NCBI GenBank assembly: GCA_045602425.1
Contig: JAZSBO010000027.1
Coordinates: forward strand, 1-64,000
Length of the DNA stretch: 64,000 nt
Direction of reading: 5' to 3'
Source: RGIG9608 sp045602425
Lineage (GTDB): Bacteria; Bacteroidota; Bacteroidia; Bacteroidales; Paludibacteraceae
The notes beneath the pieces were generated by a model. That model was not told where the DNA came from. It did no database searches and saw only the letters and a program-made list of their open reading frames with translations. Shown here piece by piece: positions 1 through 10,122 of this stretch (its first letter is position 1; the number at the start of each line of letters is the position of its first letter). A program made the position numbers and the translations under genes.

Positions 1-81
1 ATCCTCAATAGTGAAAGTGTAATAACCTCTCATTACCTTTTCATCAATCCAATCTGATATACTATAATCTTGCTGTTTCAT
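1..81 (-). CDS. partial hypothetical protein of mobile element (N-terminal 27 residues)
   Basis: An open frame starts at an ATG at 81 and runs off the left edge of the window without a stop. It encodes 27 residues, beginning MKQQDYSISDWIDEK. It follows the small hypothetical gene at 135-530 in the same orientation with a gap of about 50 bases. I do not recognise a family. The frame is open upstream of the ATG back to a TAA near 125, but that stretch has no ATG. It is probably part of the same integrated element as the recombinase. Confidence 0.35.
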   Translation of the reverse strand, partial: MKQQDYSISDWIDEKVMRGYYTFTIED

Positions 82-134
82 ATATTCTGCAATACGGTTG
101 CAAATATAATCAATTTCTGATGATTATCGCAAGT

Positions 135-530
135 TCATTGCGTATTTTTTTGTTCTGCTTGGTAATATTTGTCATTTCTCTCATTTTTTAATGTTATAAA
201 CATATTAATTTCACTCTTATTTCTCATATACAAACCTTCCAATACCTTTGCTCTTATTCTGCTCGCTTCATAGGTGTTCAGCCTAAACGCGAGGGAAATA
301 ACTACTTCAAGGTTGTAGAATGTAGCCCAACTTTTAGGCATAGCCAAATCACATCGTTGGGTAGCTGCAGGGCAAAGCATTTCACTCTTGTATATCGTTT
401 TTATGGCAGCTCGGGGTGTCGGGGCTAATACCCCGAACAACTCCACCAATTCCATTTCAGACATCCAAACATTGCCGACTGGAATGTTTACTTTCCCATT
501 TTCGCTGATTGTTATAATAGTTCGTTCCAT
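135..530 (-). CDS. hypothetical protein encoded next to a tyrosine recombinase
   Basis: A 131-residue soluble protein with no signal peptide or membrane segment. It lies 11 bases downstream of the integrase gene on the same strand, so the two are probably co-transcribed. The N-terminal half has a short beta-like stretch and a segment with 'MSEMELVELFGV' that resembles the start of a winged-helix or DNA-binding module. The middle 'VISLAFRLNTYEASRIRAKV' recalls small RhuM/Fic-neighbour proteins found on Bacteroidota elements. That resemblance is inference. It is probably an accessory gene of the integrated element, with unknown function. Confidence 0.6.
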   Translation of the reverse strand: MERTIITISENGKVNIPVGNVWMSEMELVELFGVLAPTPRAAIKTIYKSEMLCPAATQRCDLAMPKSWATFYNLEVVISLAFRLNTYEASRIRAKVLEGLYMRNKSEINMFITLKNERNDKYYQAEQKNTQ

Positions 531-541
531 ACCTATACATA

Positions 542-1750
542 TTAAATGGCAAATCTTCTGCTTACTTTATTCTCGAACATAGATATATCGTGTTCGAGTT
601 TGGTGCTGGTTACTTTAGCGTAAATCTGTGTTGTGGTAATGTTGGTATGTCCGAGAATCTTACTCACACTCTCTATGGGCATTCCATAGTTCAAGGCTAA
701 CACTGCGAATGTGTGCCTACTCAGATGGAACGAAGTTCGCTTCTCAATTCCGCATAATTTAGCCACCTCTTTTATTCGTTTGTTTATCGTATCGTGGCTA
801 CCGATATTGAATAGGTGGTTGTTTATTCTGTATGGTTCGTATCGTTTGATAATCTGCATAGGAATATCCATCAACTTAATTTGGAACGGCACACCTGTTT
901 TTTGTCGCTTCGATACAATCCAAGGAGAGCCACCCAACATTTTGATATTCTCTGTTGTCAAGTTCTTAATATCGATGAATGATATACCTGTCCAACAACC
1001 GAACACAAATAAATCTCTTGCCAACTCTAAATCGGGATTGTTCAATTCAATTGTTGTAAAGGCTTGCAACTCATCTTCGGTTAGGAAACCTCGTTCTTTG
1101 TGGTCGGGGTCAACTTTATATTGAGCAAATGGATTTCTTGCTATCTTGCCATTATAGTGAGCCGTGGTTACAATGTGCTTTAATGGTATTGAGTATATCC
1201 ACACTGATGACTGAGCCAATCCAACCTCATTTCGTAGATACAAGCAATAATCACGAATAAAATCCTCTGTTAGTTCATTCATCGCAATATCAGTACGCTT
1301 GTAGTGTACCTTGATAAATTCCCCAAGATATTTTCTTTCGGTGAGATACTTTTGATATGTACTCAGAGAACGATCTTTGCCAACTCGTTTGGCAAAGGCT
1401 TCGTTCTCCTTGTCAAATGCTCGAAGTAAGGTTTCATACTCCGTTCCGATGCCTTGATAAGCGTTGCGTACCATTTCGGCAGTAACGAACGCTTCTCTAT
1501 CCGAAATGCGTTGATAGTGCTTGATGATTTGAGCCTTGATATTATCCAAAGCCAAATTGATGTCTCTCGATTCTTTGCTTTTGCCCTTTGCTCGGTTGCC
1601 TTTCACATCCCATAGGTCTTTATGGATGCTCTGTTTACAACTGAATTGAGCCACAGAACCGTTGATTGTCACTCGTCCCATAATAGGAACAATACCGTTT
1701 TTCTCCTTGCTTGCGTTCACGTAGAACAGCACCTTAAATGTACTTCGCAT
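542..1750 (-). CDS. tyrosine recombinase / integrase, IntDOT-like
   Basis: A 402-residue site-specific recombinase. It has an N-terminal arm-binding region (about 1-100), a SAM-like core-binding domain (about 110-210) and a catalytic domain (about 215-395). Visible catalytic positions are HLSRH near 342-346, LGH near 367 and the nucleophile Tyr near 377 (TQIYAKV). The first catalytic Arg, normally in TGLR, is replaced by Ser (WTGIS, about 257). The same substitution is known in the CTnDOT integrase family of Bacteroides. The gene sits at the edge of an integrated element with ruvA on the other side of a 373-base gap. Its + strand composition differs from the A/C-rich neighbours, consistent with acquisition. 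Confidence 0.93.
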   Translation of the reverse strand: MRSTFKVLFYVNASKEKNGIVPIMGRVTINGSVAQFSCKQSIHKDLWDVKGNRAKGKSKESRDINLALDNIKAQIIKHYQRISDREAFVTAEMVRNAYQGIGTEYETLLRAFDKENEAFAKRVGKDRSLSTYQKYLTERKYLGEFIKVHYKRTDIAMNELTEDFIRDYCLYLRNEVGLAQSSVWIYSIPLKHIVTTAHYNGKIARNPFAQYKVDPDHKERGFLTEDELQAFTTIELNNPDLELARDLFVFGCWTGISFIDIKNLTTENIKMLGGSPWIVSKRQKTGVPFQIKLMDIPMQIIKRYEPYRINNHLFNIGSHDTINKRIKEVAKLCGIEKRTSFHLSRHTFAVLALNYGMPIESVSKILGHTNITTTQIYAKVTSTKLEHDISMFENKVSRRFAI

Positions 1751-2123
1751 AATCTAATCTTTTTTGGTTACAAAATTAGTTATCAGCGAGTTATACATTG
1801 ATATGCAAACTAACGCAGAACGATGAAACGTGACGACACAAAGAAAAACTTTACTGCATTATCGGGTAATGATTAGGCAACCGTTCTATTTCATTACCTT
1901 GCGTTTCTTTGCTAAATTGCCATTGTTACTATTTCTGAGGTTTTCTGTTTAATGCGTTATGGTTCAGTTCAAAACGCAGAAATTCACTTTTTTTGCTCCG
2001 AGAACCGTAATTTTTATTCAAAAAAACGTTTCTAAAAGAATAGGAGAGGACAATAAAAGTACCGATTTTTCGTTTCTTTAAATAAAGAAAAACGTATCTT
2101 TGTCTTTTGAATTTTAAACACTT
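1751..2123. other. element-chromosome junction region with ruvA promoter
   Basis: 373 bases without a gene. It should contain the element end and attachment site, because the integrase ends the element on the left and ruvA begins the conserved chromosome on the right. I could not define a direct repeat or core site, since the other end of the element is outside the window. No tRNA lies here. The right part holds the ruvA -7 box. The rest shows only AT-rich sequence with no convincing hairpin. Confidence 0.5.
2095..2102 (+). promoter_or_regulatory. -7 promoter element of ruvA
   Basis: TATCTTTG matches the Bacteroidota -7 consensus TAnnTTTG and lies 22 bases upstream of the ruvA ATG. No clear TTTG is seen at the -33 position. 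Confidence 0.6.
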
Positions 2124-2705
2124 ATGATAGATTATATTACTGGAGAGATTACAGAATTGACACCTACAATTGCTATAGTGGAAACAAACGGCATAGGTTT
2201 CGCTGTAAACATCACACTCTCTACCTACTCTGAACTTCTAAAAACGAAACATTGCAAACTTTACATTTACGAAGCAATAAGAGAAGATGCACACATCTTA
2301 TATGGTTTTCTTGCTAAAAACGAACGCGAATTGTTCTTACTATTAATTTCCGTTTCTGGAGTTGGTGCTAATACAGCAAGAATGCTTCTTTCATCGCTAT
2401 CAGCAGCAGAATTACAAGATGCTATTGCTAACGAGAACTTTACTACGCTAAAAAACATAAAAGGTATTGGATTGAAAACTGCACAACGCATAGTTGTGGA
2501 TTTAAAAGATAAAATCCAAAAAATAGAAGGATTTGAGAATACAATAGTTTCAACACAAAACAATGTGCAAAGTGAAGCACTATCTGCCTTAACAACACTT
2601 GGTTTCCAGCAAGCGGCATCGCAAAAAATTCTTGAAAAAATTTTCAAAGAGAATCCTTCTTCTAGTGTAGAACAAGCTATTAAGTTTGCACTAAAAATGC
2701 TATAG
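2124..2705 (+). CDS. ruvA: Holliday junction branch migration protein RuvA
   Basis: RuvA binds four-way DNA junctions as a tetramer and loads the RuvB motor for branch migration. At 193 residues it is of normal length. An OB-fold domain spans about 1-62. Two helix-hairpin-helix motifs are visible, VSGVGANTA (about 77) and IKGIGLKTAQ (about 112). A small three-helix C-terminal domain, expected to contact RuvB, follows after about 145. The gene is 15 bases upstream of sprA on the same strand, an adjacency common in Bacteroidota. ruvB and ruvC are not in the window. Confidence 0.97.
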   Translation: MIDYITGEITELTPTIAIVETNGIGFAVNITLSTYSELLKTKHCKLYIYEAIREDAHILYGFLAKNERELFLLLISVSGVGANTARMLLSSLSAAELQDAIANENFTTLKNIKGIGLKTAQRIVVDLKDKIQKIEGFENTIVSTQNNVQSEALSALTTLGFQQAASQKILEKIFKENPSSSVEQAIKFALKML

Positions 2706-2720
2706 GAGCCATTCTAACAA

Positions 2721-5700
2721 ATGCATAACCTGCGAAAAATAGTTATCATCGTTAGTTGTTTAAGCATAATTAGTTTAAATTATGTGATAGGGCAAACTAC
2801 GCAAAAAAAACAAAAAAATGATGAAGATATTTTTGTTAATGTTCCAAGTCCAGAGTTCAAGATTAGCGACTTACAAAACAATAATTATCAAGACCTTACA
2901 GAGCAGAATCCTATTGACTTAAAAGATCCAGAAAACGTAAAAACAGAAATTGACTACGACCCCATTTCTGGCAACTACATTGTTCGTACAAAAATAGGCG
3001 ACATAGAAATATCTACACCTTTTTCACTAACCGAAGAAGAATATAAAGATTATTCTTTGCAACAAGAAATGCAACAATTTTGGAAAACAAAAAATTCTGA
3101 AAAATTAGAATCCTACGACTCTAAATTTAAACTTACAGACATAAAATTCGACATTGGTCCTGCCGATAAAATCTTTGGCCCTGGAGGAGTTCAACTTAAA
3201 ACACAAGGTTCTGCCGAAATCACATTTGGATTGTTACACAACAAAATAGACAACCCTGCCCTATCCGAGAAATTACGTAAGACAACAACGTTCGATTTCG
3301 ATGAAAATATCCAATTAAGTGTAAATGGTAAGGTCGGCGAAAAAATCAACTTTAATCTCAATTATAATACAGAATCAACATTCGACTTCGACAAACAAAT
3401 GCTAAAACTTGCTTACTCAGGTAAAGAAGACGAAATAATAAAAAAACTTGAAGCGGGTAATGTAAGTATGCCTGTACAAGGCTCTTTAATAAAAGGAAGT
3501 TCTGCTCTTTTCGGTATAAAAACAGAACTTCAATTTGGTAAATTAAACGTTACTGCTGTAGTTTCACAACAACAATCAGAATCACAAAACGTAAGTAGTA
3601 AAGGCGGAACTCAATTAAAAAATTTTGAAGTAAATGCTGATGAATACGACGAAAATAGACATTTCTTTTTAGCTCATTATTTCCGTGACAATTACGAAAA
3701 ATCGATGAAGCAACTCCCCCTCATCTCTTCTGGAGTTACTATCAATCGTGTTGAAGTTTGGATTACTAATAAACGAGGAAATTACGAACAAGCCCGAAAC
3801 ATTGTAGCATTTATGGATTTAGCAGAAAGTACACGAATCCATAACAACTCATGGACTATAAATTCATCGCTACCTGACAATAGAGCTAATAGCATTTATT
3901 CTGAATTTGCTAACAATACTGATGTTCGTAATATACAAACTACCAACACTACTCTTGACGGCGTCAATGGTATGATTGGCGGTGAAGATTATGAGAAAAT
4001 AGAAAGTGCACGCAAACTTGATGCTTCTGAATACACGTTCAATGCTCAATTGGGATATATTTCTCTACAAAATACATTAAATGCAGATGAAGTACTCGCT
4101 GTAGCTTTTGAATACACATATGGAGGGAAAACATATCAAGTAGGTGAATTCTCTACAGACGGGATTGAACCTCCACAAGCATTGATTCTGAAACTACTAA
4201 AAAGTTCCGCCCAAAATCCTAACATTCCTACTTGGGATTTAATGATGAAAAACGTTTATTACCTTGGTGCAACACGTATTCAACCCGAAAAATTCAGACT
4301 TGATATACAACATCGCAACGACTCCAATGGTATTTATCTAAACTACATTAGCGAAGGAAATATTAAAAATAAAATATTAGTAAGAGCTTTAGGTTTCGAC
4401 AGATTAGATTCACGCAACGAACCACATCCCGATGGGACATTTGATTATGTCGAAGGATTTACTATTAACTCATCAACAGGACGAATATATTTCCCTCTGT
4501 TAGAGCCTTTTGGTGAAGGGTTACGGAAAGTTATTGGTAATGATGCAATTGCTAAAAAATACATTTTTCAAGAATTGTATGACTCTACTTTAGTTGTTGC
4601 TCAAGAATTATCCGAAAAGAACAAATTTGTAATTGCTGGTAAATACAAAGCTTCATCAAATTCAGAAATACAACTGAATGCTATGAATGTAACACGAGGC
4701 TCTGTAAAAGTAACTGCAGGGGGTAGAACTCTCACCGAAAATGTAGATTACATCGTCGATTACATTATGGGTACAGTAACAATTCTTGACGAGTCATTAT
4801 TAGCTTCAGGAACTGATATCAACGTTTCACTTGAAAATCAGTCAATGTTCAACCTTCAACGTAAGACATTAGTTGGTACTCATCTTGAATATGCATTCAG
4901 CAAAGATTTTTCGATTGGTGGTACTGTGATGCATCTTTCAGAAATGCCATTAGTAACGAAAATGGCTATCGGCTCCGAACCTCTTTCGAACACAATTTGG
5001 GGCGTAAATGCAGCATATAAAACCGAAGCCCCATGGCTCACTTCTTTTCTCAACAAATTGCCATTGTTAAACCTCTCGCAAGAATCAAACATTTCATTCA
5101 ATGCCGAAGTTGCTCAATTGATACCGGGACACCGGAAGATAGAAAACAACAAAGGATTTGCCTACCTCGACGACTTTGAGACTTCTGAAACAAGTATCGA
5201 CATTTCTTATCCCTATTATTGGAAATTGGCAAGTACACCTTCCATTTTCCCTGAATCAAAACTCAGTAACAATACTAATTATGGCAAAAACAGAGCATTA
5301 TTAAGTTGGTATTCCATTGACAATAGTGTTTTCAACAGAAACAATTCAACCACACCTACACACATTCGTCAAAACAAAGATTTGCAGTCAAACCATTTGA
5401 CACGAGAAGTACTTGAGCAAGAGATTTTTCCAAACCGTGAAGCTATGGTTGGAGAGACATCCTACCTATCGGTTTTGAATTTATCGTTTTATCCTAACGA
5501 ACGTGGTCCGTACAACCTTGATCATGAAGACATTGACGAAAACGGTTATTTACTCTCACCAACAAAACGTTGGGGTGGCATAATGCGAAAACTTGATGTT
5601 ACAAATTTTGAAACCTCAAACATCGAATACCTTGAATTTTGGATGATGGATCCTTATGTAAACGACACGACCAACACGATGCAAGGTGGAGATATATTTA

Positions 5701-8700
5701 TCAATCTTGGTGATATATCCGAAGATATTTTAAAAGATGGTAAAAAGTATTTCGAAAATGGACTCTCTGCTATTGGTGACACTACTGTTACAGAAAAAAC
5801 TGTTTGGGGACGCGTGCCAAAGGTCCAATCAACAGTTGTAGCATTCTCTAACGATGATGATGCCCGAATGAATCAAGACGTAGGACTTAATGGGCTAAAA
5901 ACAGAAGAAGAATTTAATTTCTCGACTTACAAAAATTATGTAGAAGAGTATAAAAAACGACTATCGCAAACTGCTATACAGCGTTTAGCCAACGATCCTT
6001 TTTCGGCACTAAACGACCCTGCTGGCGATAATTTCCATCACTACAGAGGTTCTGATTATGATAGTCAAGAGTTAGGTATTATTGAACGCTACAAGTATTA
6101 TAATGGCGTAGAAGGGAACTCTATTCCTTCAAATAAAAATGGTGAAAATTATTCTACATCGGCATCTACTTTGCCCGACGTAGAAGATTTAAATAGCGAT
6201 AACACCCTCAACGAATATGAAAAATACTTCGAATACAGGATTTCTACCCGAAGAGCCGATTTGGAAGTTGGGAAAAATTATATCAATGATAAAATCGAAG
6301 CAAGCGTAGAATTAAAAAATGGCACAAAAAGTAACGTTACGTGGTATCAATTCAAAATTCCTATTAGAAATTACGAAACACGCTACGGCTCTATACGCGA
6401 TTTTCGTTCGATACGTTTCATTAGAATGTTTCTAAACAATTTTTCAGAAACTACACATCTTCGTTTCGGAACAATACGACTTGTACGTGGCGATTGGCGT
6501 ATTTATTCTAAAGATTTATACGATGTAGAAAACCCTCCGATAACAAATGGCACAATTGATGTTTCTGCTGTTAGTATTGAGGAAAACTCAAACAAAAAGC
6601 CTGTAAACTACATTCTTCCTCCAGGTGTTACACGCGAAACAGACCCTAGCCAACCACAAATACGACAAGAAAACGAGCAGGCTATGCAACTAAAAATTAC
6701 AAATCTATCACCAGACGATGCTCGTGCCGTATATAAAAATCTTTCTTTTGATCTCCGTCAATATGGTAGAATTCAGATGTTCGCTCATGCCGAAAATTTC
6801 ATAGATACTCCAGAAGGGATAAAAACAAAAGACAATGAAATGAGTGTATTTATCCGTATAGGAACTGACAACACCAACAATTATTATGAATACGAAGTTC
6901 CTCTTTCGTTGACTAAAGAAGGGCTTTATTCGGAAGATGAAGCCGAAATTGTTTGGCCTCAAAGCAATATGATAGATTTTCCTCTTTCGCTACTCACAAA
7001 AGTAAAAAACAATCGTAATCGGGAAAAAAGCAAAGGGAATAATGCTATAAATCAGCATACCAAATATTCGGAATACGACCCTGACAACTTACAGAATAAA
7101 GTAACAATACTCGGAAATCCTAATCTTGGCGATGTTCAAGTAATAATGATAGGTGTACGAAATAATGCTCGTAGCGAAAAATCTATCGAGGTTTGGGTTA
7201 ACGAATTGCGGTTGAGTGAGTTTAACGAAGAAGGCGGTTGGGGAGCTGTCTCTGATTTGGCAATTAACTTCTCCGACTTTGGCAATTTTAATATCGCAGG
7301 ACGTGTGGAAACTGCAGGTTTTGGAGGCATTGAAGACAACGTGCAAGACCGAAATATGGAAAACAAATATCAGTTGCAGCTATCAACGGCTTTCGAATTA
7401 GGGAAGTTATTCCCCGAAAAAGCAAACGTAAAATTGCCTATTTATTTCTCATATTCACAAGATTACGAAAAGCCAAAATACAATCCATTAGACGAAGATG
7501 TTTTGTTAAAAGATGCTTTAGATGCTCTCGAAACAGAAGCCGAAAAGGAAGAATTAGAATCGAAAGTTATTACACGTCAAATCACAAAAAGCGTAAATCT
7601 AACAAACGTAAAAGTAGATTATTCGGGTAAAAAACCACGTATCTACGACCCTGCGAATTTTTCATTGTCATACGCTTATAATGAAACATCGAATAAAAAT
7701 CCTGAAACCGAACATGACATTATGAAAGATCATCAGGCTTCGTTTAATTACGATTTTTCGACAACACCAAAACCGTGGGAACCGTTCAAAAAATCGAAAA
7801 AACTAAACAAACCTATCTTCCGTATCATCAAAGATTTTAATATCAATTATATGCCAAGCAGAATTAGTTTCTCGGCAAATCTTGCCCGAAATTACTCCGA
7901 AATCCTGATGCGAGATTTGACAGGAACAATGGAAAAAACAGAATCTTTTGCCGACAACACACTGCTTTCGTTCAGCAAAGATTTCACTATCGATCGCAAA
8001 TTCGATTTCAAATACGATTTAACAAAAAATCTAAAATTCACACTTGCTACAGCTACAAATTGCAGAGTTGACGAAACAAAATATGCTCCCGTTAACAAAG
8101 AAATATTCCCCGACGAATACAAGAATTGGAAAGACACTGTTTTAAACAGTCTCAAAACATTAGGTCGTCCACTCACCTACCAACAAATGTTTACCGCTTC
8201 CTACACATTGCCTATCAACAAAATACCTTATTTGGAATGGATCAATGCCAACGGACAATATTCGACCACATATAATTGGGATAGAGGCATTACAACTGAA
8301 AACGATTTAACCGTAGGAAATACTATCTCGAGCATTAACAATTGGCAAGTCGACGGACAATTCAACTTTGAGACACTTTACAACAAATCGAATTATTTGA
8401 AAGAGATAAACAAACGTTATTCTTCTTCGCAAACAACACAAACACAACGAAAATTCCGCTCAAAAAACTATTCAACAACCATCAGTGTAAAAAAAGGCGA
8501 AAAGAAAACCATACGCCACAACCTCAATTCTACAGCATTCGATTTAACAGCTACCGACGAAAACGGTAAAGAGATTCGTTTGAAATTCAAAAAGACAAAC
8601 AAAAACGAAATTGAATTTACAGCTACACGCAACATCGAAAAATTATCAATAAAAATCAAAACAAAAGACCCAAATGCTCTCACTCCTGCACAGAAACTCG

Positions 8701-10118
8701 GGCAATTATCATTACGTTTTCTGATGATGATACGCCGAGTTTCTATTTCGTACAAAGAGTCAAACAGCATTCTTCTTCCGGGATTTATGAACGATGTAAA
8801 ATTCTTTGGACAGACTTCGACTCAAAAAATGCTTTCGCCCGGGTTAGATTTTTCGTTCGGGATTCCGGGCGAGGGATTTATCGATAGAGCTTGGGAGCGA
8901 GGTTGGCTTTCGAGCAACGATTCCATAATCAATCCTGCAAGTGTTGCAAAAGCTACCGATCTGGATATTAAAGCTAACATAGAACCTTTCCCCGGACTAA
9001 AAATTGCTCTTTCGGCAAAATATGTTACCACCGATCAGAAAACCGTTCAATATGCTTTTGCAGGAATGCCAAAAACCTTTACTGGCGGATTTCGTATGAC
9101 GCACGTTGCCATTGGGACATCGTTTTGGTCGATTGGCAACGAAAAAAACAACTATCATTCGCGAGCATACACTCAAATGAAAGAGCATAGAGGAGCTATT
9201 GCACAAGAATTACAAGCACGCTATCAAGGAACACACTATCCTACCACAGGATTTATGGAAGACAAACCATTGCTTCGAGGAAAAACATTCGACGCATCGG
9301 TAGGTAGTTACAACCTCAATTCTCCCGATGTTTTGATTCCTGCATTTTTTGCTGCTTACTCCAATCGTTCGTTAAAGAATACTGAAAAAACGCCATTCCC
9401 GTCATTGAAAAGTTTATTGCCAAACTGGAGTATCTCGTACGATGGACTATCACGTATCCCATGGATAAAAAAACATTTCAAAAGTGTTACCTTAAAACAC
9501 ACTTACCAATGTACATACAACATCGGGTCGTACACTTCGTTTGCCAGCTACGTTACCAACGAAGACGGATACGGATTCGTAAGCGATGTGTTGAGTGGAA
9601 ATCCAATTCCATCGTCTGGTTACGACATTGCAAGCGTTTCTATCAACGAAAATTTCTCACCATTTATAGGCTTGGATATGGCTATGAAAAACAGCCTTAC
9701 TGCTAAGTTTGAATACCGCAAACAACGCAATCTGACACTCAATATGTCGAGCGTTCAACTCATTGAAACATCGAACGACGAATTTGTGTTTGGCATTGGC
9801 TACGTAGTCAAAGATTTTGACGTTGTTCTTAAACTCAAAAACAAAACATCAAAAGTGAAAAACAACCTTACCACACGCCTCGACATTGCTTTCAAAGACA
9901 CAAAAGCATTGATTCGGAAAATAGAGACCGACGAAGTGCAACCCACAAGTGGCAACAAAACCGTTTCGCTGAAAATAAGTGCCGACTACGTGTTCAGTTC
10001 ACGCTTAAACTTGCGTCTTTTCTACGATTATCAGATGAACAATCCTTTGATTTCGACCTCATACCCTATTTCCGACTCCAATTTTGGATTTAGTATTCGA
10101 TTTATGCTAACACGATAG
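2721..10118 (+). CDS. sprA: type IX secretion system outer-membrane translocon SprA/Sov
   Basis: 2465 residues, close to known SprA/Sov proteins (about 2400-2500). In characterised members this protein forms a very large single-chain outer-membrane barrel through which T9SS cargo passes. A signal peptide is visible (residues 1 to about 25, ending NYVIGQ). Repeated SprA-type segments with alternating beta strands fill most of the chain, and it ends in a strand with terminal aromatic/basic residues (FSIRFMLTR), typical of barrel proteins. It is followed 4 bases later by the IMPACT-family gene. Other T9SS-related genes in the window are the GldJ-like lipoprotein at 60.3 kb and the sorting-domain protein at 45.8 kb. 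The gene is intact. Confidence 0.96.
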   Translation: MHNLRKIVIIVSCLSIISLNYVIGQTTQKKQKNDEDIFVNVPSPEFKISDLQNNNYQDLTEQNPIDLKDPENVKTEIDYDPISGNYIVRTKIGDIEISTPFSLTEEEYKDYSLQQEMQQFWKTKNSEKLESYDSKFKLTDIKFDIGPADKIFGPGGVQLKTQGSAEITFGLLHNKIDNPALSEKLRKTTTFDFDENIQLSVNGKVGEKINFNLNYNTESTFDFDKQMLKLAYSGKEDEIIKKLEAGNVSMPVQGSLIKGSSALFGIKTELQFGKLNVTAVVSQQQSESQNVSSKGGTQLKNFEVNADEYDENRHFFLAHYFRDNYEKSMKQLPLISSGVTINRVEVWITNKRGNYEQARNIVAFMDLAESTRIHNNSWTINSSLPDNRANSIYSEFANNTDVRNIQTTNTTLDGVNGMIGGEDYEKIESARKLDASEYTFNAQLGYISLQNTLNADEVLAVAFEYTYGGKTYQVGEFSTDGIEPPQALILKLLKSSAQNPNIPTWDLMMKNVYYLGATRIQPEKFRLDIQHRNDSNGIYLNYISEGNIKNKILVRALGFDRLDSRNEPHPDGTFDYVEGFTINSSTGRIYFPLLEPFGEGLRKVIGNDAIAKKYIFQELYDSTLVVAQELSEKNKFVIAGKYKASSNSEIQLNAMNVTRGSVKVTAGGRTLTENVDYIVDYIMGTVTILDESLLASGTDINVSLENQSMFNLQRKTLVGTHLEYAFSKDFSIGGTVMHLSEMPLVTKMAIGSEPLSNTIWGVNAAYKTEAPWLTSFLNKLPLLNLSQESNISFNAEVAQLIPGHRKIENNKGFAYLDDFETSETSIDISYPYYWKLASTPSIFPESKLSNNTNYGKNRALLSWYSIDNSVFNRNNSTTPTHIRQNKDLQSNHLTREVLEQEIFPNREAMVGETSYLSVLNLSFYPNERGPYNLDHEDIDENGYLLSPTKRWGGIMRKLDVTNFETSNIEYLEFWMMDPYVNDTTNTMQGGDIFINLGDISEDILKDGKKYFENGLSAIGDTTVTEKTVWGRVPKVQSTVVAFSNDDDARMNQDVGLNGLKTEEEFNFSTYKNYVEEYKKRLSQTAIQRLANDPFSALNDPAGDNFHHYRGSDYDSQELGIIERYKYYNGVEGNSIPSNKNGENYSTSASTLPDVEDLNSDNTLNEYEKYFEYRISTRRADLEVGKNYINDKIEASVELKNGTKSNVTWYQFKIPIRNYETRYGSIRDFRSIRFIRMFLNNFSETTHLRFGTIRLVRGDWRIYSKDLYDVENPPITNGTIDVSAVSIEENSNKKPVNYILPPGVTRETDPSQPQIRQENEQAMQLKITNLSPDDARAVYKNLSFDLRQYGRIQMFAHAENFIDTPEGIKTKDNEMSVFIRIGTDNTNNYYEYEVPLSLTKEGLYSEDEAEIVWPQSNMIDFPLSLLTKVKNNRNREKSKGNNAINQHTKYSEYDPDNLQNKVTILGNPNLGDVQVIMIGVRNNARSEKSIEVWVNELRLSEFNEEGGWGAVSDLAINFSDFGNFNIAGRVETAGFGGIEDNVQDRNMENKYQLQLSTAFELGKLFPEKANVKLPIYFSYSQDYEKPKYNPLDEDVLLKDALDALETEAEKEELESKVITRQITKSVNLTNVKVDYSGKKPRIYDPANFSLSYAYNETSNKNPETEHDIMKDHQASFNYDFSTTPKPWEPFKKSKKLNKPIFRIIKDFNINYMPSRISFSANLARNYSEILMRDLTGTMEKTESFADNTLLSFSKDFTIDRKFDFKYDLTKNLKFTLATATNCRVDETKYAPVNKEIFPDEYKNWKDTVLNSLKTLGRPLTYQQMFTASYTLPINKIPYLEWINANGQYSTTYNWDRGITTENDLTVGNTISSINNWQVDGQFNFETLYNKSNYLKEINKRYSSSQTTQTQRKFRSKNYSTTISVKKGEKKTIRHNLNSTAFDLTATDENGKEIRLKFKKTNKNEIEFTATRNIEKLSIKIKTKDPNALTPAQKLGQLSLRFLMMIRRVSISYKESNSILLPGFMNDVKFFGQTSTQKMLSPGLDFSFGIPGEGFIDRAWERGWLSSNDSIINPASVAKATDLDIKANIEPFPGLKIALSAKYVTTDQKTVQYAFAGMPKTFTGGFRMTHVAIGTSFWSIGNEKNNYHSRAYTQMKEHRGAIAQELQARYQGTHYPTTGFMEDKPLLRGKTFDASVGSYNLNSPDVLIPAFFAAYSNRSLKNTEKTPFPSLKSLLPNWSISYDGLSRIPWIKKHFKSVTLKHTYQCTYNIGSYTSFASYVTNEDGYGFVSDVLSGNPIPSSGYDIASVSINENFSPFIGLDMAMKNSLTAKFEYRKQRNLTLNMSSVQLIETSNDEFVFGIGYVVKDFDVVLKLKNKTSKVKNNLTTRLDIAFKDTKALIRKIETDEVQPTSGNKTVSLKISADYVFSSRLNLRLFYDYQMNNPLISTSYPISDSNFGFSIRFMLTR

Positions 10119-10122
10119 AAAA

